A DNA stretch of 9,878 nucleotides from Cyanobacteria bacterium UBA1186 (GTDB lineage: Bacteria > Cyanobacteriota > Vampirovibrionia > Gastranaerophilales > Gastranaerophilaceae), in the NCBI GenBank assembly GCA_002309875.1, contig DBYM01000021.1, forward strand, positions 1,804 to 11,681. The letters run 5' to 3'. The notes beneath the pieces are model-generated. The model saw nothing but the letters and a program-made list of their open reading frames with translations, was not told the origin of the DNA and searched no databases. Positions 1 to 9,400 of the stretch are shown here, piece by piece. The stretch's first letter is position 1, and each line of letters starts with the position of its first letter. A program made the position numbers and the translations under genes.

Positions 1-854
1 GCATAATCTTTTGACTGCTCGGCAATACCTCTCAGAATTGTGGTTTTCCCTGTTCCTGTCGGGCCGTAAAGAGTTACGCATGCCGGAACGCTGACATTTG
101 GGTCAGTCTTAAATTTGGTAAGCGGTTGTACAAATTTGACATTTATTTCATTTTTAACACCTTCATAACCCGCTATTACGTCGTCTAATCCGCCCTGGGC
201 AGAGAACATATTATTTACTTTATCCTGCAGACTTTGGAAATCTATAAGTTTTCCCGTCTTTTCTATAAGTTTATCAAGTTCCTTCAGGCGTGCTTCTTTT
301 TGCGCTTCGGACTGATCACCTATGGCAACTATGTCTTCATACGTTTGTCTGCGTCTGATTAAATCGTCAATTATACGTTTCGGAGCATCGTAATGAATTT
401 CCATTTCCTTGTAATAAGCCGTATTATATTGGCTTTCGCCGTTACCGTGAAAGAACTGCCAAAACCCGCCGTGATCCTGCACATGTGCTTTCATTGCCTT
501 TGCTCCGGCATCTTTTGCAAGTCTTCTCGCATTCTCAAACATTTCACTGTCATTCCACGACGCAATTTTTGCCAAAGCCTCTTTCGCCTCCTGATATGCC
601 TTTTTAACCGTGGTTTCACTCAGTATTTTTCTTTCTCTGATATACGAATCTAACTCTGCCAAAAGTTTTTCACTCGACATACCCGCCCTGAATACTATGG
701 GAGCCGTGTTATAATAGTTCAAACCCGGAGATGTAACAGCATAATCAGACACCGATTTTGTTCCCGAATTTCTGCCGATACTGTTTCGTCTGTGTTTTTC
801 AGACAATCCCTCCGCATTATAGCCGGTAATATGAGGATTAAATTGTACCTTCAT
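1..854 (-). CDS. AAA+ ATPase, N-terminal part (gene runs off the left edge)
   Basis: This frame stays open from an ATG at 854 to the window edge, giving 284 codons and no stop. The first 60 residues are polar and end in an I-V-F-R-A-G motif (residues 53-58) that matches motifs in the four upstream proteins. Residues about 60-215 are charged and probably helical or coiled-coil (runs rich in K, E, R, A and L). An AAA+ domain then begins: a G-L-D-D-V-I-A-G-Y segment (about 222-230) resembles the module starts in the triple-AAA protein at 6479-9652. It is followed by a perfect Walker A, GPTGTGKT, at 264-271. Walker B, sensor and arginine finger lie outside the window, so activity cannot be judged in full. 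The ATG overlaps the end of the upstream gene by 17 bp and has AAGGAG six bases ahead, which settles the start. Its role is probably ATP-driven protein remodelling, with unknown substrate. The AAA+ call is firm. Confidence 0.88.
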   Translation of the reverse strand, partial: MKVQFNPHITGYNAEGLSEKHRRNSIGRNSGTKSVSDYAVTSPGLNYYNTAPIVFRAGMSSEKLLAELDSYIRERKILSETTVKKAYQEAKEALAKIASWNDSEMFENARRLAKDAGAKAMKAHVQDHGGFWQFFHGNGESQYNTAYYKEMEIHYDAPKRIIDDLIRRRQTYEDIVAIGDQSEAQKEARLKELDKLIEKTGKLIDFQSLQDKVNNMFSAQGGLDDVIAGYEGVKNEINVKFVQPLTKFKTDPNVSVPACVTLYGPTGTGKTTILRGIAEQSKDY

Positions 855-2292
855 TGTCCGCTCCTTTTATATCTTTCCCGTATAATATTTTTTCAATCTC
901 ATTCATTCTTTTAAGGCCTTTTTTTCCTAATTCTCCACACATTTGTTTGGCCTTTAAAATACCGAGTTCTTTTTCAAGATCATTTAACTTTTCTTTTAGT
1001 AATGCTGTTGTTTTGGGAGTCAGTAAATCCAACTCTCGTTGAAATAATAAATCCTCTAAAGATTCTTCATCTTCTTCCATAATACGATATCCGAAATTTT
1101 TAGCAAGTATATAAAATTTGTTACATTCTTTCGGCTCTATATCACGTTCTGCTTCGAGAAGATTTTTTATTATATTTAACTCGTCTTTCAGCGAATCGTT
1201 TGTTTTCTCTTTTCCTATCGACATGTAATAGTCCGATATAATTTTATTTATTTTCTTCTCACTCAATCCGCCTTTTCTTTTGTTGGGATTTATTTCTTTT
1301 AAAATTTTCAGCCAGTCTTCATCACTGAAAACATCTTGAAATCTGCTATCATGTTCATAAACAGAGTACAATATCAGGTTTTTCAGATTCTGTCCGTTTG
1401 GAATATCATAAAAAATATTCGTCATTTTACCTTCTCTTGTTATTAAATCCGGATCTATTAAATGCGGATTTTCAGAGATCAGTATAAATGTTGTTGCATA
1501 ACCCTGATTGCAAAAATCATCTTTTTCGGGCAGTTTTGAAACATTATCAAAAAGTGATTTAAAATATGAAATATTTGTATTTGTATTAATTGTCCGTAAT
1601 AAATCTCTATCATCTGAAGACAGGTCAATGCCGAGAATTTCCGCACTTCTTTCATCAATACCGAAATATCTTTCCGCCTGTTCTATGTATATAAGGCTTC
1701 GTTTGCCTGTTTTAAAATAATCTGCCCTGTTTTTTTCAAGAATTGCGGCAACCGTTTCCTTTACCCCTTTTACCCCGTCTTTAAAATCAGAAGGGGTCAG
1801 TTCTATCAGATTGTATAATCCGCAGGTTCTGTTAAAAAAGCCGTTTAATGCTTTTCCTGCAGAATAGGAATTTCCGCTGAACAGTATTGAAGGCGGAATT
1901 TTTACTGTTTCATCTGCCGCTGCTTTCACCATATTATCGGTAATTAGATCAAGTTTGCTCTTTTCCCGTTCAAAAACCATACCCGCATATTTATTCTTTC
2001 CCAATAATGAAGAATGAAACCTTCCTTTTGCATGATATCTGCCCGGGAAATTAACGGACTGCATAATTTGTTCCTGTTGTTTGTTTAACTTTACTATTGC
2101 CATCATATTATTCAATGCCGAGGTTATTAACTTTGCGTTATTATCGGCAGAATTTGTAACAGGCTTTGCATATCCGTTAAAAGATATGCTGTCGGTTGCC
2201 TTAAAATCTCCGTGCAAATATTTGTTACCGGTTTTTTTTGTTATCGGTAATTTATAAACTTGTATTGAATAATTTTCAAAACTGACTTTCAT
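838..2292 (-). CDS. Probable pseudo-AAA+ protein (degenerate Walker A and B)
   Basis: This is a 484-residue protein. Its N-terminus carries I-S-F-N-G at 36-40, the motif shared across this operon. Residues about 130-310 follow the order of an AAA+ domain when compared by eye with modules 2 and 3 of the protein at 6479-9652. A strand plus loop at 136-148 (ILFSG...SAGKA) sits at Walker A; it keeps the Lys (K147) but lacks the first Gly and has Ala148 for Thr/Ser. A YFKTG-K-R-SLIYIEQ stretch at 192-205 aligns with the YKETG...ILFFDE Walker B region, with Asp replaced by Glu204 and the catalytic Glu by Gln205. A sensor-1-like ISEN (272-275) and R-E-G-K (286-289) stand where RDGR arginine fingers occur. 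The C-terminal 170 residues are helical and highly charged. The fold call is inference from aligned motifs. If right, the protein binds nucleotide poorly or not at all and acts as a structural partner. It starts 4 bp after the upstream stop, with only a weak AGG ahead, suggesting translational coupling. Confidence 0.72.
   Translation of the reverse strand: MKVSFENYSIQVYKLPITKKTGNKYLHGDFKATDSISFNGYAKPVTNSADNNAKLITSALNNMMAIVKLNKQQEQIMQSVNFPGRYHAKGRFHSSLLGKNKYAGMVFEREKSKLDLITDNMVKAAADETVKIPPSILFSGNSYSAGKALNGFFNRTCGLYNLIELTPSDFKDGVKGVKETVAAILEKNRADYFKTGKRSLIYIEQAERYFGIDERSAEILGIDLSSDDRDLLRTINTNTNISYFKSLFDNVSKLPEKDDFCNQGYATTFILISENPHLIDPDLITREGKMTNIFYDIPNGQNLKNLILYSVYEHDSRFQDVFSDEDWLKILKEINPNKRKGGLSEKKINKIISDYYMSIGKEKTNDSLKDELNIIKNLLEAERDIEPKECNKFYILAKNFGYRIMEEDEESLEDLLFQRELDLLTPKTTALLKEKLNDLEKELGILKAKQMCGELGKKGLKRMNEIEKILYGKDIKGADNEGTI
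861..866 (-). promoter_or_regulatory. Ribosome binding site of the partial AAA+ gene
   Basis: Reading the minus strand, AAGGAG sits six bases (CGGACA) before the ATG at 854-852, inside the 3' end of the upstream coding region. It fixes the start of a gene that has no visible stop, and shows that the gene overlaps its upstream neighbour. Confidence 0.8.
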
Positions 2293-2296
2293 TTAC

Positions 2297-3310
2297 CTAT
2301 TTATCCCTGCCTTCAACCCCGTCATGGACATGATGATGTGCATGTTCCTGCCTGTGATAAGCCATATGTTCCTCTTCCGTCATGAAATGTGGGTGGTCGT
2401 GATGATGAACATGTTCCCCTTCCGCCGCATGAGTGTGGTATGAGAGTTTTATTCCTATGTCCATACCTGTTTTTGTCTCCTCGGCCTCTATTGTTTTGCC
2501 AAGTCTTGTGTTCTCGGTTTCAATAAGACGACTAAGCCTTTCTTCAAATTCCTGAGGTAATTTTAATTCCTCCGCTTTTGAATCAAATTCACTGATTAAC
2601 GCAACGGAAGCCTTCTTTTGTTCCGTAGTAATATCACCTTCAATATTACTTAGCGCCATAATCCTTTCATAGGCGTTTCTGCCGTATATCCTTTCAACTG
2701 AAGCCTTTACAATATCCGATAACTCCGTTACCTCCCGTCTCGTATCGGGATTATCAATCATATTTACACGTGCCTTAATTTGCTGAAGCAAAAGTGTTAC
2801 CGTATATAACTGCGTTCCTGATTTTGCTTTAACTAACTGTTCCTCCGTATAAACCTTACCCGTATTTTTATCAACACCTGCGTTCATTTTCATTTTTGTA
2901 ACATCATTTATCGCTATCAGTGTTTTTACGGGGTCACGCATAACTTCCAAATCCGCTATACCGTCAAGAAGGGATTTATTCATTCTCAGTGCGTATGTAG
3001 GTATCATTTCCGCAACCGTATATTGCATATTGCAATACTGCGAGAACAACTGTGCCGTTTTTGAAGCAGTTGAATCAAGAAGAGAATATCTAGTATTTTT
3101 AATATTATTTTTTCTGCCTATTGATGATATCTCGGCTCTTTGTTCGGCAAGTGCTTTTTGCACCGCATTTTCAAACTTGCTGTTTAGTGTATCCATCGCT
3201 TTAATATGCGGGAAACACCACCCGAAATTTATGTTTTTCGTTTCTTTATTACGGTTAAAAGTGTAATTATTTGTACGTATAAAACTGTTGCTTACCGGCA
3301 TTATATTCAT
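2297..3310 (-). CDS. Helical protein of unknown function with His-rich tail
   Basis: This is a 337-residue protein I do not recognise. The N-terminus has the operon's shared motif as I-N-F-G-W (27-31). Residues about 37-290 are mostly charged and amphipathic with few Gly or Pro, so probably alpha-helical, with no signal peptide or membrane segment. The last 46 residues differ sharply: 15 histidines fall between residues 292 and 329, in clusters such as HVHHHDHPH and HAHHHVHD, interspersed with Glu and Asp. Tails of this kind bind Ni, Zn, Co or Cu in metal chaperones and transporters, so metal binding is likely, but no catalytic domain supports a specific role. The ATG overlaps the TGA of the upstream gene (ATGA, 3307-3310) and is preceded by AAGGGAG, so its translation is probably coupled to that gene. 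The coding call is secure and the function open. Confidence 0.85.
   Translation of the reverse strand: MNIMPVSNSFIRTNNYTFNRNKETKNINFGWCFPHIKAMDTLNSKFENAVQKALAEQRAEISSIGRKNNIKNTRYSLLDSTASKTAQLFSQYCNMQYTVAEMIPTYALRMNKSLLDGIADLEVMRDPVKTLIAINDVTKMKMNAGVDKNTGKVYTEEQLVKAKSGTQLYTVTLLLQQIKARVNMIDNPDTRREVTELSDIVKASVERIYGRNAYERIMALSNIEGDITTEQKKASVALISEFDSKAEELKLPQEFEERLSRLIETENTRLGKTIEAEETKTGMDIGIKLSYHTHAAEGEHVHHHDHPHFMTEEEHMAYHRQEHAHHHVHDGVEGRDK
2324..2437 (-). other. Region encoding the His-rich putative metal-binding tail
   Basis: Codons 292-329 of the 337-residue protein hold 15 His among 38 residues, with several Glu and Asp. The body of the protein has no comparable His density. This is a compositional, low-complexity segment; metal binding is inferred from known His-rich tails. 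Confidence 0.75.
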
Positions 3311-6300
3311 CGTTTTACTCCCTTTAATATATTTTCTATTCCTAATGTTAAACTTTTGCTGCGGGCAAAATTTTCATAATAATTTCTCATTTTATTTGTA
3401 ATATCCTTTGACAAATATTCAATAGGATTTTTGCCCAAAACATCTTTCTGATTAATATTTACATTTAAATCCAAAAATCTGCTGATAAGATAAAGTGATT
3501 CTAACTGACAAATTCTGTGCATTATATTCTGCCCGTTAGTGTCCGTAAGATTTACGTCTGCCTCACTTTCTATAATAGTGTTGATATTATCAATACAGCA
3601 TTGTTTTTCAAAATCGTTCTTGGCAAATTCGTAACTGTCGATAGCGGTCATTAAAGGAGTTTCTTCCAAATCATTAAGCACATTAACAAGTCCGGGCTCA
3701 TTTTGGAATAATTTGGCAAGACATTCCATCGCAAGAGGATTATGTGTTTTTGCAAGAAGATGAGTCCAATACGAACTCTTCCCTTTATAAAAACTTCTGT
3801 TTTTGCATGCCAGAGCCCTCAAAAATTCCTGAAATTCTTTGCTCTCCTCAGTTGTTTGCGGCATTTTGTAAATCCGGGAGTCATCGGAGATAATCCCGCT
3901 TTCCTTAATAAATTCCGAACGTGAATTATATTCTACGGCTTCTATTTCCTTATCCGCACCTGCTTTTGCAAGAATGTCATTCAATTCCTCCTGTGACATA
4001 TTTACAAGTTTTTTCATATCCTCAGAGAGGTAATCATACGGGAGCATTCCGTTATTGTCCTTTATAAACGGATTAATATTTTGATCAAGAAGAATTCTTA
4101 TGTATTCAAGATCCTCAATCTTGTCGCAATTGATACACGCATAATGTAGAGCATTTTGGCCGTTTGAATCCGTTAAATTTATGTTTGCTTTTTTATTAAT
4201 TAAAAATTTAAAAAGATTGCGTTTTTTGGTTTCAATTGCGTTCATCAGGGCAGTGATACCGTTTTCGTCCTGCATGTTTACGCTCATTCCGAGTTCCGTC
4301 ATATCGAAAATGTATTTTATTGCTTTTCTTTCGTCGGAATTTTTGCTGAAAATATGAATTGCGTTCTCTCCCGATTCATTTGTTACATACATCAGAGCGG
4401 GCAGTATCTTTATTAATTCTGTCGTTACCGATTGATTTTTGCCCGTTTCCAGAAGTTTTTTCAGCGGAGTATAGTTAAAATGATTTTTATTATTCGGATC
4501 AACCCCTATTGCAACGGCCTGTCTGAATATGGTAAGGGCATACAGTTCGTCCTCAAGTTCTGCAGCCACATTAATAATATTATTCCCTGATATATCGGTG
4601 TAGTCCTTAGGAACGTCCATATTCCGAAGAACATCATCAAGACAGTACATCTCCGTATTATTGGAATCATATCCCTTTACTCTGATTGTACGGTCAAACT
4701 CGGACAGATATTTTTTTGGAATAACAAGTTTTTGTTTTTCGGCATCATACTTCGGAATTTCCGGATATGTTTTATTCAGCAGATTTAGTAATTTTGAATA
4801 AGATTTTCTGTCCGCATATTTTGGCACATTTTCAGATAAATAATTTTTTACCTTCGGGTTTTCTGAAGCATACAAAACATACGCCGAAGCATCTTCGGGA
4901 TATTCCTGCATTGTACGTAATACGTTTACGTCATCATATACACCGCAGTATTTGTCTATCTCAATGTCTTTTCTTTTAAGCATTTCCGCAAATATGTACG
5001 GTTTATTAATCCTTGATGCTATATATAAAGGCGTGCAGGCGGTTGCTTCTCCGTATGCATTGTATTTTCTGTTTACGGGAAGGTGCGGATTTTTTACCAA
5101 AGCAAGAATTATCTCGTCATAATCCTTACCGTCATAATTGTAACCCGTAAGTTTGTTTGTATATTCCGCAAATGTATCAAAAAGCCATGCGGAATTTTCA
5201 GAAGTTCTGATTTCTTTCAGTAAATCATCATTTTCGGCATAATGCTTTGGTTTGATTATCTGCATATCGAGATACATATTTTCGGACGGTTTATAACTTT
5301 GACTGCCGTTTTCAATTTCTCCGGTTTTTCTCGAAATATTTACGTCCCTTAAAAATATTTCCTGAGGTTTATACATATCAAGAGCCTGTCTTAACCTCGG
5401 GAGCCTTTTATCCTGACAAAACCAATGCTTGCTCAGATAAAAGTCACGGGAAACAGATAATAACGAATTAGGAGTAGTTTTGCAATCGAAAGTTTGCGGA
5501 GCAGCACCCGCACCGCAAATATCATATCCCATTGCAACCATTCTCGTAACGGAAGCCAAACCGTTATTCCCGACTCCTGCTCCGCACGGCAGACCCGATA
5601 TTAATTTCCCCTCAACAACCGAATCCTCAATTATTGAAGGAGTCATTTTGCCTGTTGCACCAATTATCCCGCCAAGGTTCGTTTCGGCAGTTATCTTACC
5701 GTTAAAAAATGCTCCTTTTATGCTGCTCCCGTTATCAAGTCCCAATATTCCGCCTATATAACCTATTTTTTCGGCTTCACGACTGCTTTCCGAAAAAAGT
5801 CCCCCCTTGGAATCTCCCATAATATCTGCTATTTCACCGGAAAAGAATACGGTATCAAGAGTATTAAACTCACCCGTCCCGATAAAACCGCCTATTCCTG
5901 CAACACCTTTTATCAGGCCGTCAATCTCACAATTTGAAACATTCGTTTTGGCTGCGTTTCCTATAAGTCCGCCTACATTGTTGTTTCCCTCAATATTTAT
6001 GTCTTTAATTTTTAAATTTGTGATTTTCGCATTCAGAGTTGAGCCGAACATACCTATATCGGATTTGTCCGAACGTATCGCAAGGTTTTTTATCGTGTGT
6101 CCGTTGCCGTTAAAAATTCCGCAAAAAGGTTTCTGATAAGTCCCTATCGGTGAAAAGTCATAACCCTGCATATCAAGGTCGTTATTTAATATATAATACC
6201 TGTTATGTGCCGAAGGAGTTTTGCCCAAAGCCGAAAACTGCTCTGCCGTATTTATAACAAGATATTTTGAATTGTTCTTTATCTTCCCTTCGGAATCAAG

Positions 6301-6489
6301 TTCAATATCCTCATACCCTTTTTCATACGGGTTATTTATTTCCATGTTTGCCGCAGATTTAAAAGCAATCCCATAATCTGAAACACCTGACAGCGGGTTT
6401 GACACAAAAGAAGGCTTTGCGTTACGGTTTGTACGGCTGAGCGATATTATTTGCGAAATATGGCTCGGAGTAATCGGGTTAATAATCAT
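3307..6489 (-). CDS. GLUG-repeat and ankyrin-repeat fusion protein
   Basis: From the ATG at 6489 this is 1060 residues (a GTG two codons upstream is possible but less likely). After an N-terminus ending in I-A-F-K-S (41-45), residues about 80-370 form a GLUG-type repeat region. It contains the usual entry signature F-x-G-x-F-x-GNGH-x-I-x-NL (122-136) and four G-G-hydrophobic-hydrophobic-G cores: VGGLIG (172-177), IGGFIG (199-204), IGGILG (245-250) and LGGIIG (272-277). It closes with a W...LPRL segment (about 356-366). Residues about 470-1030 hold ankyrin-like repeats in at least three clusters, with signatures such as TPLYIAS, NGITALMNAI, NGQNALHYAC and ETPLMTAI. GLUG repeats are known mostly from surface or secreted proteins and ankyrin repeats are protein-binding, so this is probably a scaffold or adaptor. 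There is no signal peptide, catalytic motif or membrane helix. The gene overlaps the upstream AAA+ gene by 11 bp and the downstream gene by 4 bp. Domain calls are strong; the cellular role is unknown. Confidence 0.88.
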   Translation of the reverse strand: MIINPITPSHISQIISLSRTNRNAKPSFVSNPLSGVSDYGIAFKSAANMEINNPYEKGYEDIELDSEGKIKNNSKYLVINTAEQFSALGKTPSAHNRYYILNNDLDMQGYDFSPIGTYQKPFCGIFNGNGHTIKNLAIRSDKSDIGMFGSTLNAKITNLKIKDINIEGNNNVGGLIGNAAKTNVSNCEIDGLIKGVAGIGGFIGTGEFNTLDTVFFSGEIADIMGDSKGGLFSESSREAEKIGYIGGILGLDNGSSIKGAFFNGKITAETNLGGIIGATGKMTPSIIEDSVVEGKLISGLPCGAGVGNNGLASVTRMVAMGYDICGAGAAPQTFDCKTTPNSLLSVSRDFYLSKHWFCQDKRLPRLRQALDMYKPQEIFLRDVNISRKTGEIENGSQSYKPSENMYLDMQIIKPKHYAENDDLLKEIRTSENSAWLFDTFAEYTNKLTGYNYDGKDYDEIILALVKNPHLPVNRKYNAYGEATACTPLYIASRINKPYIFAEMLKRKDIEIDKYCGVYDDVNVLRTMQEYPEDASAYVLYASENPKVKNYLSENVPKYADRKSYSKLLNLLNKTYPEIPKYDAEKQKLVIPKKYLSEFDRTIRVKGYDSNNTEMYCLDDVLRNMDVPKDYTDISGNNIINVAAELEDELYALTIFRQAVAIGVDPNNKNHFNYTPLKKLLETGKNQSVTTELIKILPALMYVTNESGENAIHIFSKNSDERKAIKYIFDMTELGMSVNMQDENGITALMNAIETKKRNLFKFLINKKANINLTDSNGQNALHYACINCDKIEDLEYIRILLDQNINPFIKDNNGMLPYDYLSEDMKKLVNMSQEELNDILAKAGADKEIEAVEYNSRSEFIKESGIISDDSRIYKMPQTTEESKEFQEFLRALACKNRSFYKGKSSYWTHLLAKTHNPLAMECLAKLFQNEPGLVNVLNDLEETPLMTAIDSYEFAKNDFEKQCCIDNINTIIESEADVNLTDTNGQNIMHRICQLESLYLISRFLDLNVNINQKDVLGKNPIEYLSKDITNKMRNYYENFARSKSLTLGIENILKGVKR
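3318..3324 (-). promoter_or_regulatory. Ribosome binding site of the His-tailed protein gene
   Basis: On the minus strand, AAGGGAG lies seven bases before the ATG at 3310-3308, within the last codons of the upstream gene. It supports the first ATG rather than the internal ATG three codons later. Confidence 0.75.
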
Positions 6490-9400
6490 ACTCACCTCTC
6501 ATAGTCCCGACTTCCGAACGTTTTTCCTCTATTGCATTTTTAATATCCGAAATCTCAACCACAGGAGTGTTGTCGTCTTTTAATAATGACATATCACCCT
6601 GACTGACCGCCTTAATTGCCGCATCAACTATACCCGCCTGCGCCTTTATAACCGCATTCTCCACAATTGACTGTATGTCTGCATTCGAAAATCCGTCCGT
6701 CAGAGAAGCAAGTTCTTTTATGTTTTCCTCTTTCTCACAAAGTTTTTCCGTTATTGGACGTTTTTTCAAAAGATGTCTGATATATGCCGTCCTTGCCTCA
6801 ATATCGGGATAGCCTATTTTTATGTGATCGTTAAATCTTCCCGACCTTATTACATTTTTATCAAGATTTTCGTACTCGTTAGTCGCCGCAATTACAACAA
6901 TACCGTTATTTGGCGCCTCGGCAAGTTCCGCTTTCAGGGTATTCATAACCGCCATTCTGTCCTGAGATGCACTTGAGCCTTCGTTGTTTACCGAAGCCAG
7001 CAGTGAATCACATTCATCAAGAAACAGAATACTCGGCTCGCCCGTTTCTCTGTATTTCCGTTTTAACTGATTAAATACGTTTTGAATATTATTTGCGGTT
7101 TCGTTCATATATTTTGAGCCCATCTCGCTGATTTTCATCTCATAAAGAGGGATTTTGGATTCCGCCGCCGCTGCTTTCACTATAAAAGTTTTACCGACAC
7201 CACCGGGACCATGAAGTATAATTCCGCTTGCTAACGGCAATTTTTGCTTCTTGTACATTTCTCTTATTATCGGATTTAACGGTCCTAAAACTTTTAATTT
7301 GAACTGCTCCTTAACTTTTTCCATGCCTATTACATCATTAAGATTTTTGGGGTCGTTTTCGGTATAATAAGTCCGCTCTTTATATTCGTCATAGATTGCA
7401 GTTCTGCCCTGCCATTCCATCATCGGATTTTTGCGTTGCTTTAAGTTTATTTTGTTAATTTCTTCTTTTTTGGCCTGAATGGAATTCTTTAAATCACTGT
7501 ATTTAATCGGATTTTCTCTGATTAATTCGTCGAGTTTTTCTTTTGAAACGGCTTTTTCTGCCAAAGCAGCGCCTTTTTCATATTTAAGGGTTGAAAATAT
7601 ATTTGTTATTGTTGCGTTTGACAATCCGTTTGTTAAGGCAACCAATTCTTCAATATATTCTTCAAAGTTTGAGCCGGCAAACATCGGAACTGAAAGAGCC
7701 CTCTTTATCAGCCCCCGCCTTGCTTCCGCATCAGGATATCCGACTTCGATTTTTGTATCAAAACGGCCGTCACGAATAATTGCAGGATTTATATTATCTT
7801 TCTCGTTCGTCGCCGCAACTATATAAATTCCGTCGTCTCCCGCATTATTCATCTCCTCTTTAAGCGTGTTTAATATTTGCAAATTCAGTTCGCTCGGATT
7901 TTTTGCAAACAAAGAATCGCATTCGTCAAAGAATAAAATGCTCGCTTCGCCTGTTTCTTTATATTTTTTCCTCAGTTGATCAAAGACTTTTTTGATATTC
8001 TTTGTCGTCTGATTGTAAAGTGAGGAGCCGACTTCACTGATTTTAAGTTGATACATCGGAAGTTTTGTTTCTGCGGATAAGGCAGTCATAATATACGTTT
8101 TACCGCAACCCGGAGGTCCGTATAAAAGAATACCGTTCGGCTTTTTGATTTTATTTGCCCTGTAATAATCCGCAAGTAATTTTTCATTTTTTACGGGCCC
8201 GAATACCTTACGGAGTTTTTCTTTTACCTCTTTCATTCCTATTACGTCATCAAGATTTTTGGGGTCGTTTTCGGAAAATTCAACCCTTTTAAGGTATGAA
8301 TCGTAATTCCCCGTTGTGCCTTCTTCGGTGAGTGAGGTTATTGAGTGTTCTTTTGCATATCTGACAATTTCACCCGAAATATTTCCGAATGTCGGCTCAA
8401 GCCCTTCATACTCAACTTTTTCAAGGATTTTTACTATATCGTTGTATGAAAAACCCGTCATTGATTTTGACAATCTTTCGAGTTCATCGGCACCGAGTTT
8501 ACCCGTAAATTTTCTGTCTATAATTTCTCTTATCTCGGAACGCATTGGCGGTTTATTCTCTATAAGCCTTTCAAAACGCAGAGAATTAATCAGTGTCGGA
8601 TCTATCGAATCCAATTCCCTTGTTGTTGCAAGCAAAACCATACCGTTTTTGGCACTGTTTTCGATTGCCTGTATTGCGCTGATATTGTTAATATATTGAT
8701 TTTCGGCAGGGAAAAACTTCTGAATTTCATCAATAAACACAATTCCCTGTTTATGCGTGCTTTTGTTATTGGATTTTAATATGTTTGAGATACCCGCAAT
8801 CTCTCTTATATCGTCAGGGTTAATTTTGATAATCACCGAGTCAATAAGTTCACTGATTTTTCCGTCTGCAGAGCCTTTTCCCGCCTTCTCAATTCTTTCA
8901 ACGCTTCTGATAAATTCTCCCGAATCCATTATTTCCCGATTCAGTTCCTCCGCAAGTTTTTCAACGGAATACGTTTTGCCGTTCCCGCTGAAACCGTGGA
9001 GCAAAAACCCGTTTGTGAACACGTTTTTCCCGTTATTAAGCGGGTTAATAATTTCTTCCCCAAAAACTTCTTTAAGTCGGCTTAACCCTACAATACCTTC
9101 CATTCCACGGTCGGAATAAGTTTTGGTTTCGGTCTGAGCAGGCTCTGTACCAAAATCAAACCCGTCTAAATCTATCTCTTCGGTAATCTCATTCCCGACA
9201 AGTTCCTCTTTCTCCGCAGGTTTGGCAGACGTGGTTTCCGCAGATGCACTCTTTGCCGCCGCTCCCGCAGTTCCCGCACCCGTAAGGCCCGCAAGCGCAT
9301 ACACTTTGGTAATAAAATCGTTATCGGAAGTGTAATCAAGCGGTTTTTTGTTGTCTTTATTCAAAACCCCGATTATTTCAGCAATACGTGAAACATTCAG

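Noticed and set aside
393..653. Plus-strand open frame opposite the partial AAA+ gene
   Set aside because: It lies antisense to a minus-strand frame that has a ribosome binding site, a shared N-terminal motif and a Walker A further on. The plus-strand product is Cys/Phe/Ile-rich with no recognisable domain.
838..854. The 17-bp overlap considered as a sign of a frameshift joining the two genes
   Set aside because: Both genes have proper start or stop signals, the downstream gene has its own AAGGAG site and its own copy of the N-terminal motif, so they are separate overlapping genes.
2324..2437. Repetitive CAT/CAC-rich DNA considered as a tandem repeat or CRISPR-like array
   Set aside because: It is in frame inside a coding region, encodes the His-rich tail, and has no regular unit length or spacers.
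5480..6136. Two plus-strand open frames (5480-5761 and 5807-6136) rich in Pro, Ile and Ser
   Set aside because: They are the reverse complement of the Gly/Asn-rich GLUG repeats; repetitive Gly codons read backwards give Pro, which keeps the antisense frame open. No ribosome binding site or domain supports them.
8316..9119. Plus-strand frames at 8316-8699 and 8757-9119 with membrane-like hydrophobic runs
   Set aside because: They are shadows of AAA+ module 1; the hydrophobicity comes from reading Glu/Lys/Asn-rich codons antisense. The minus strand has clear Walker motifs here.
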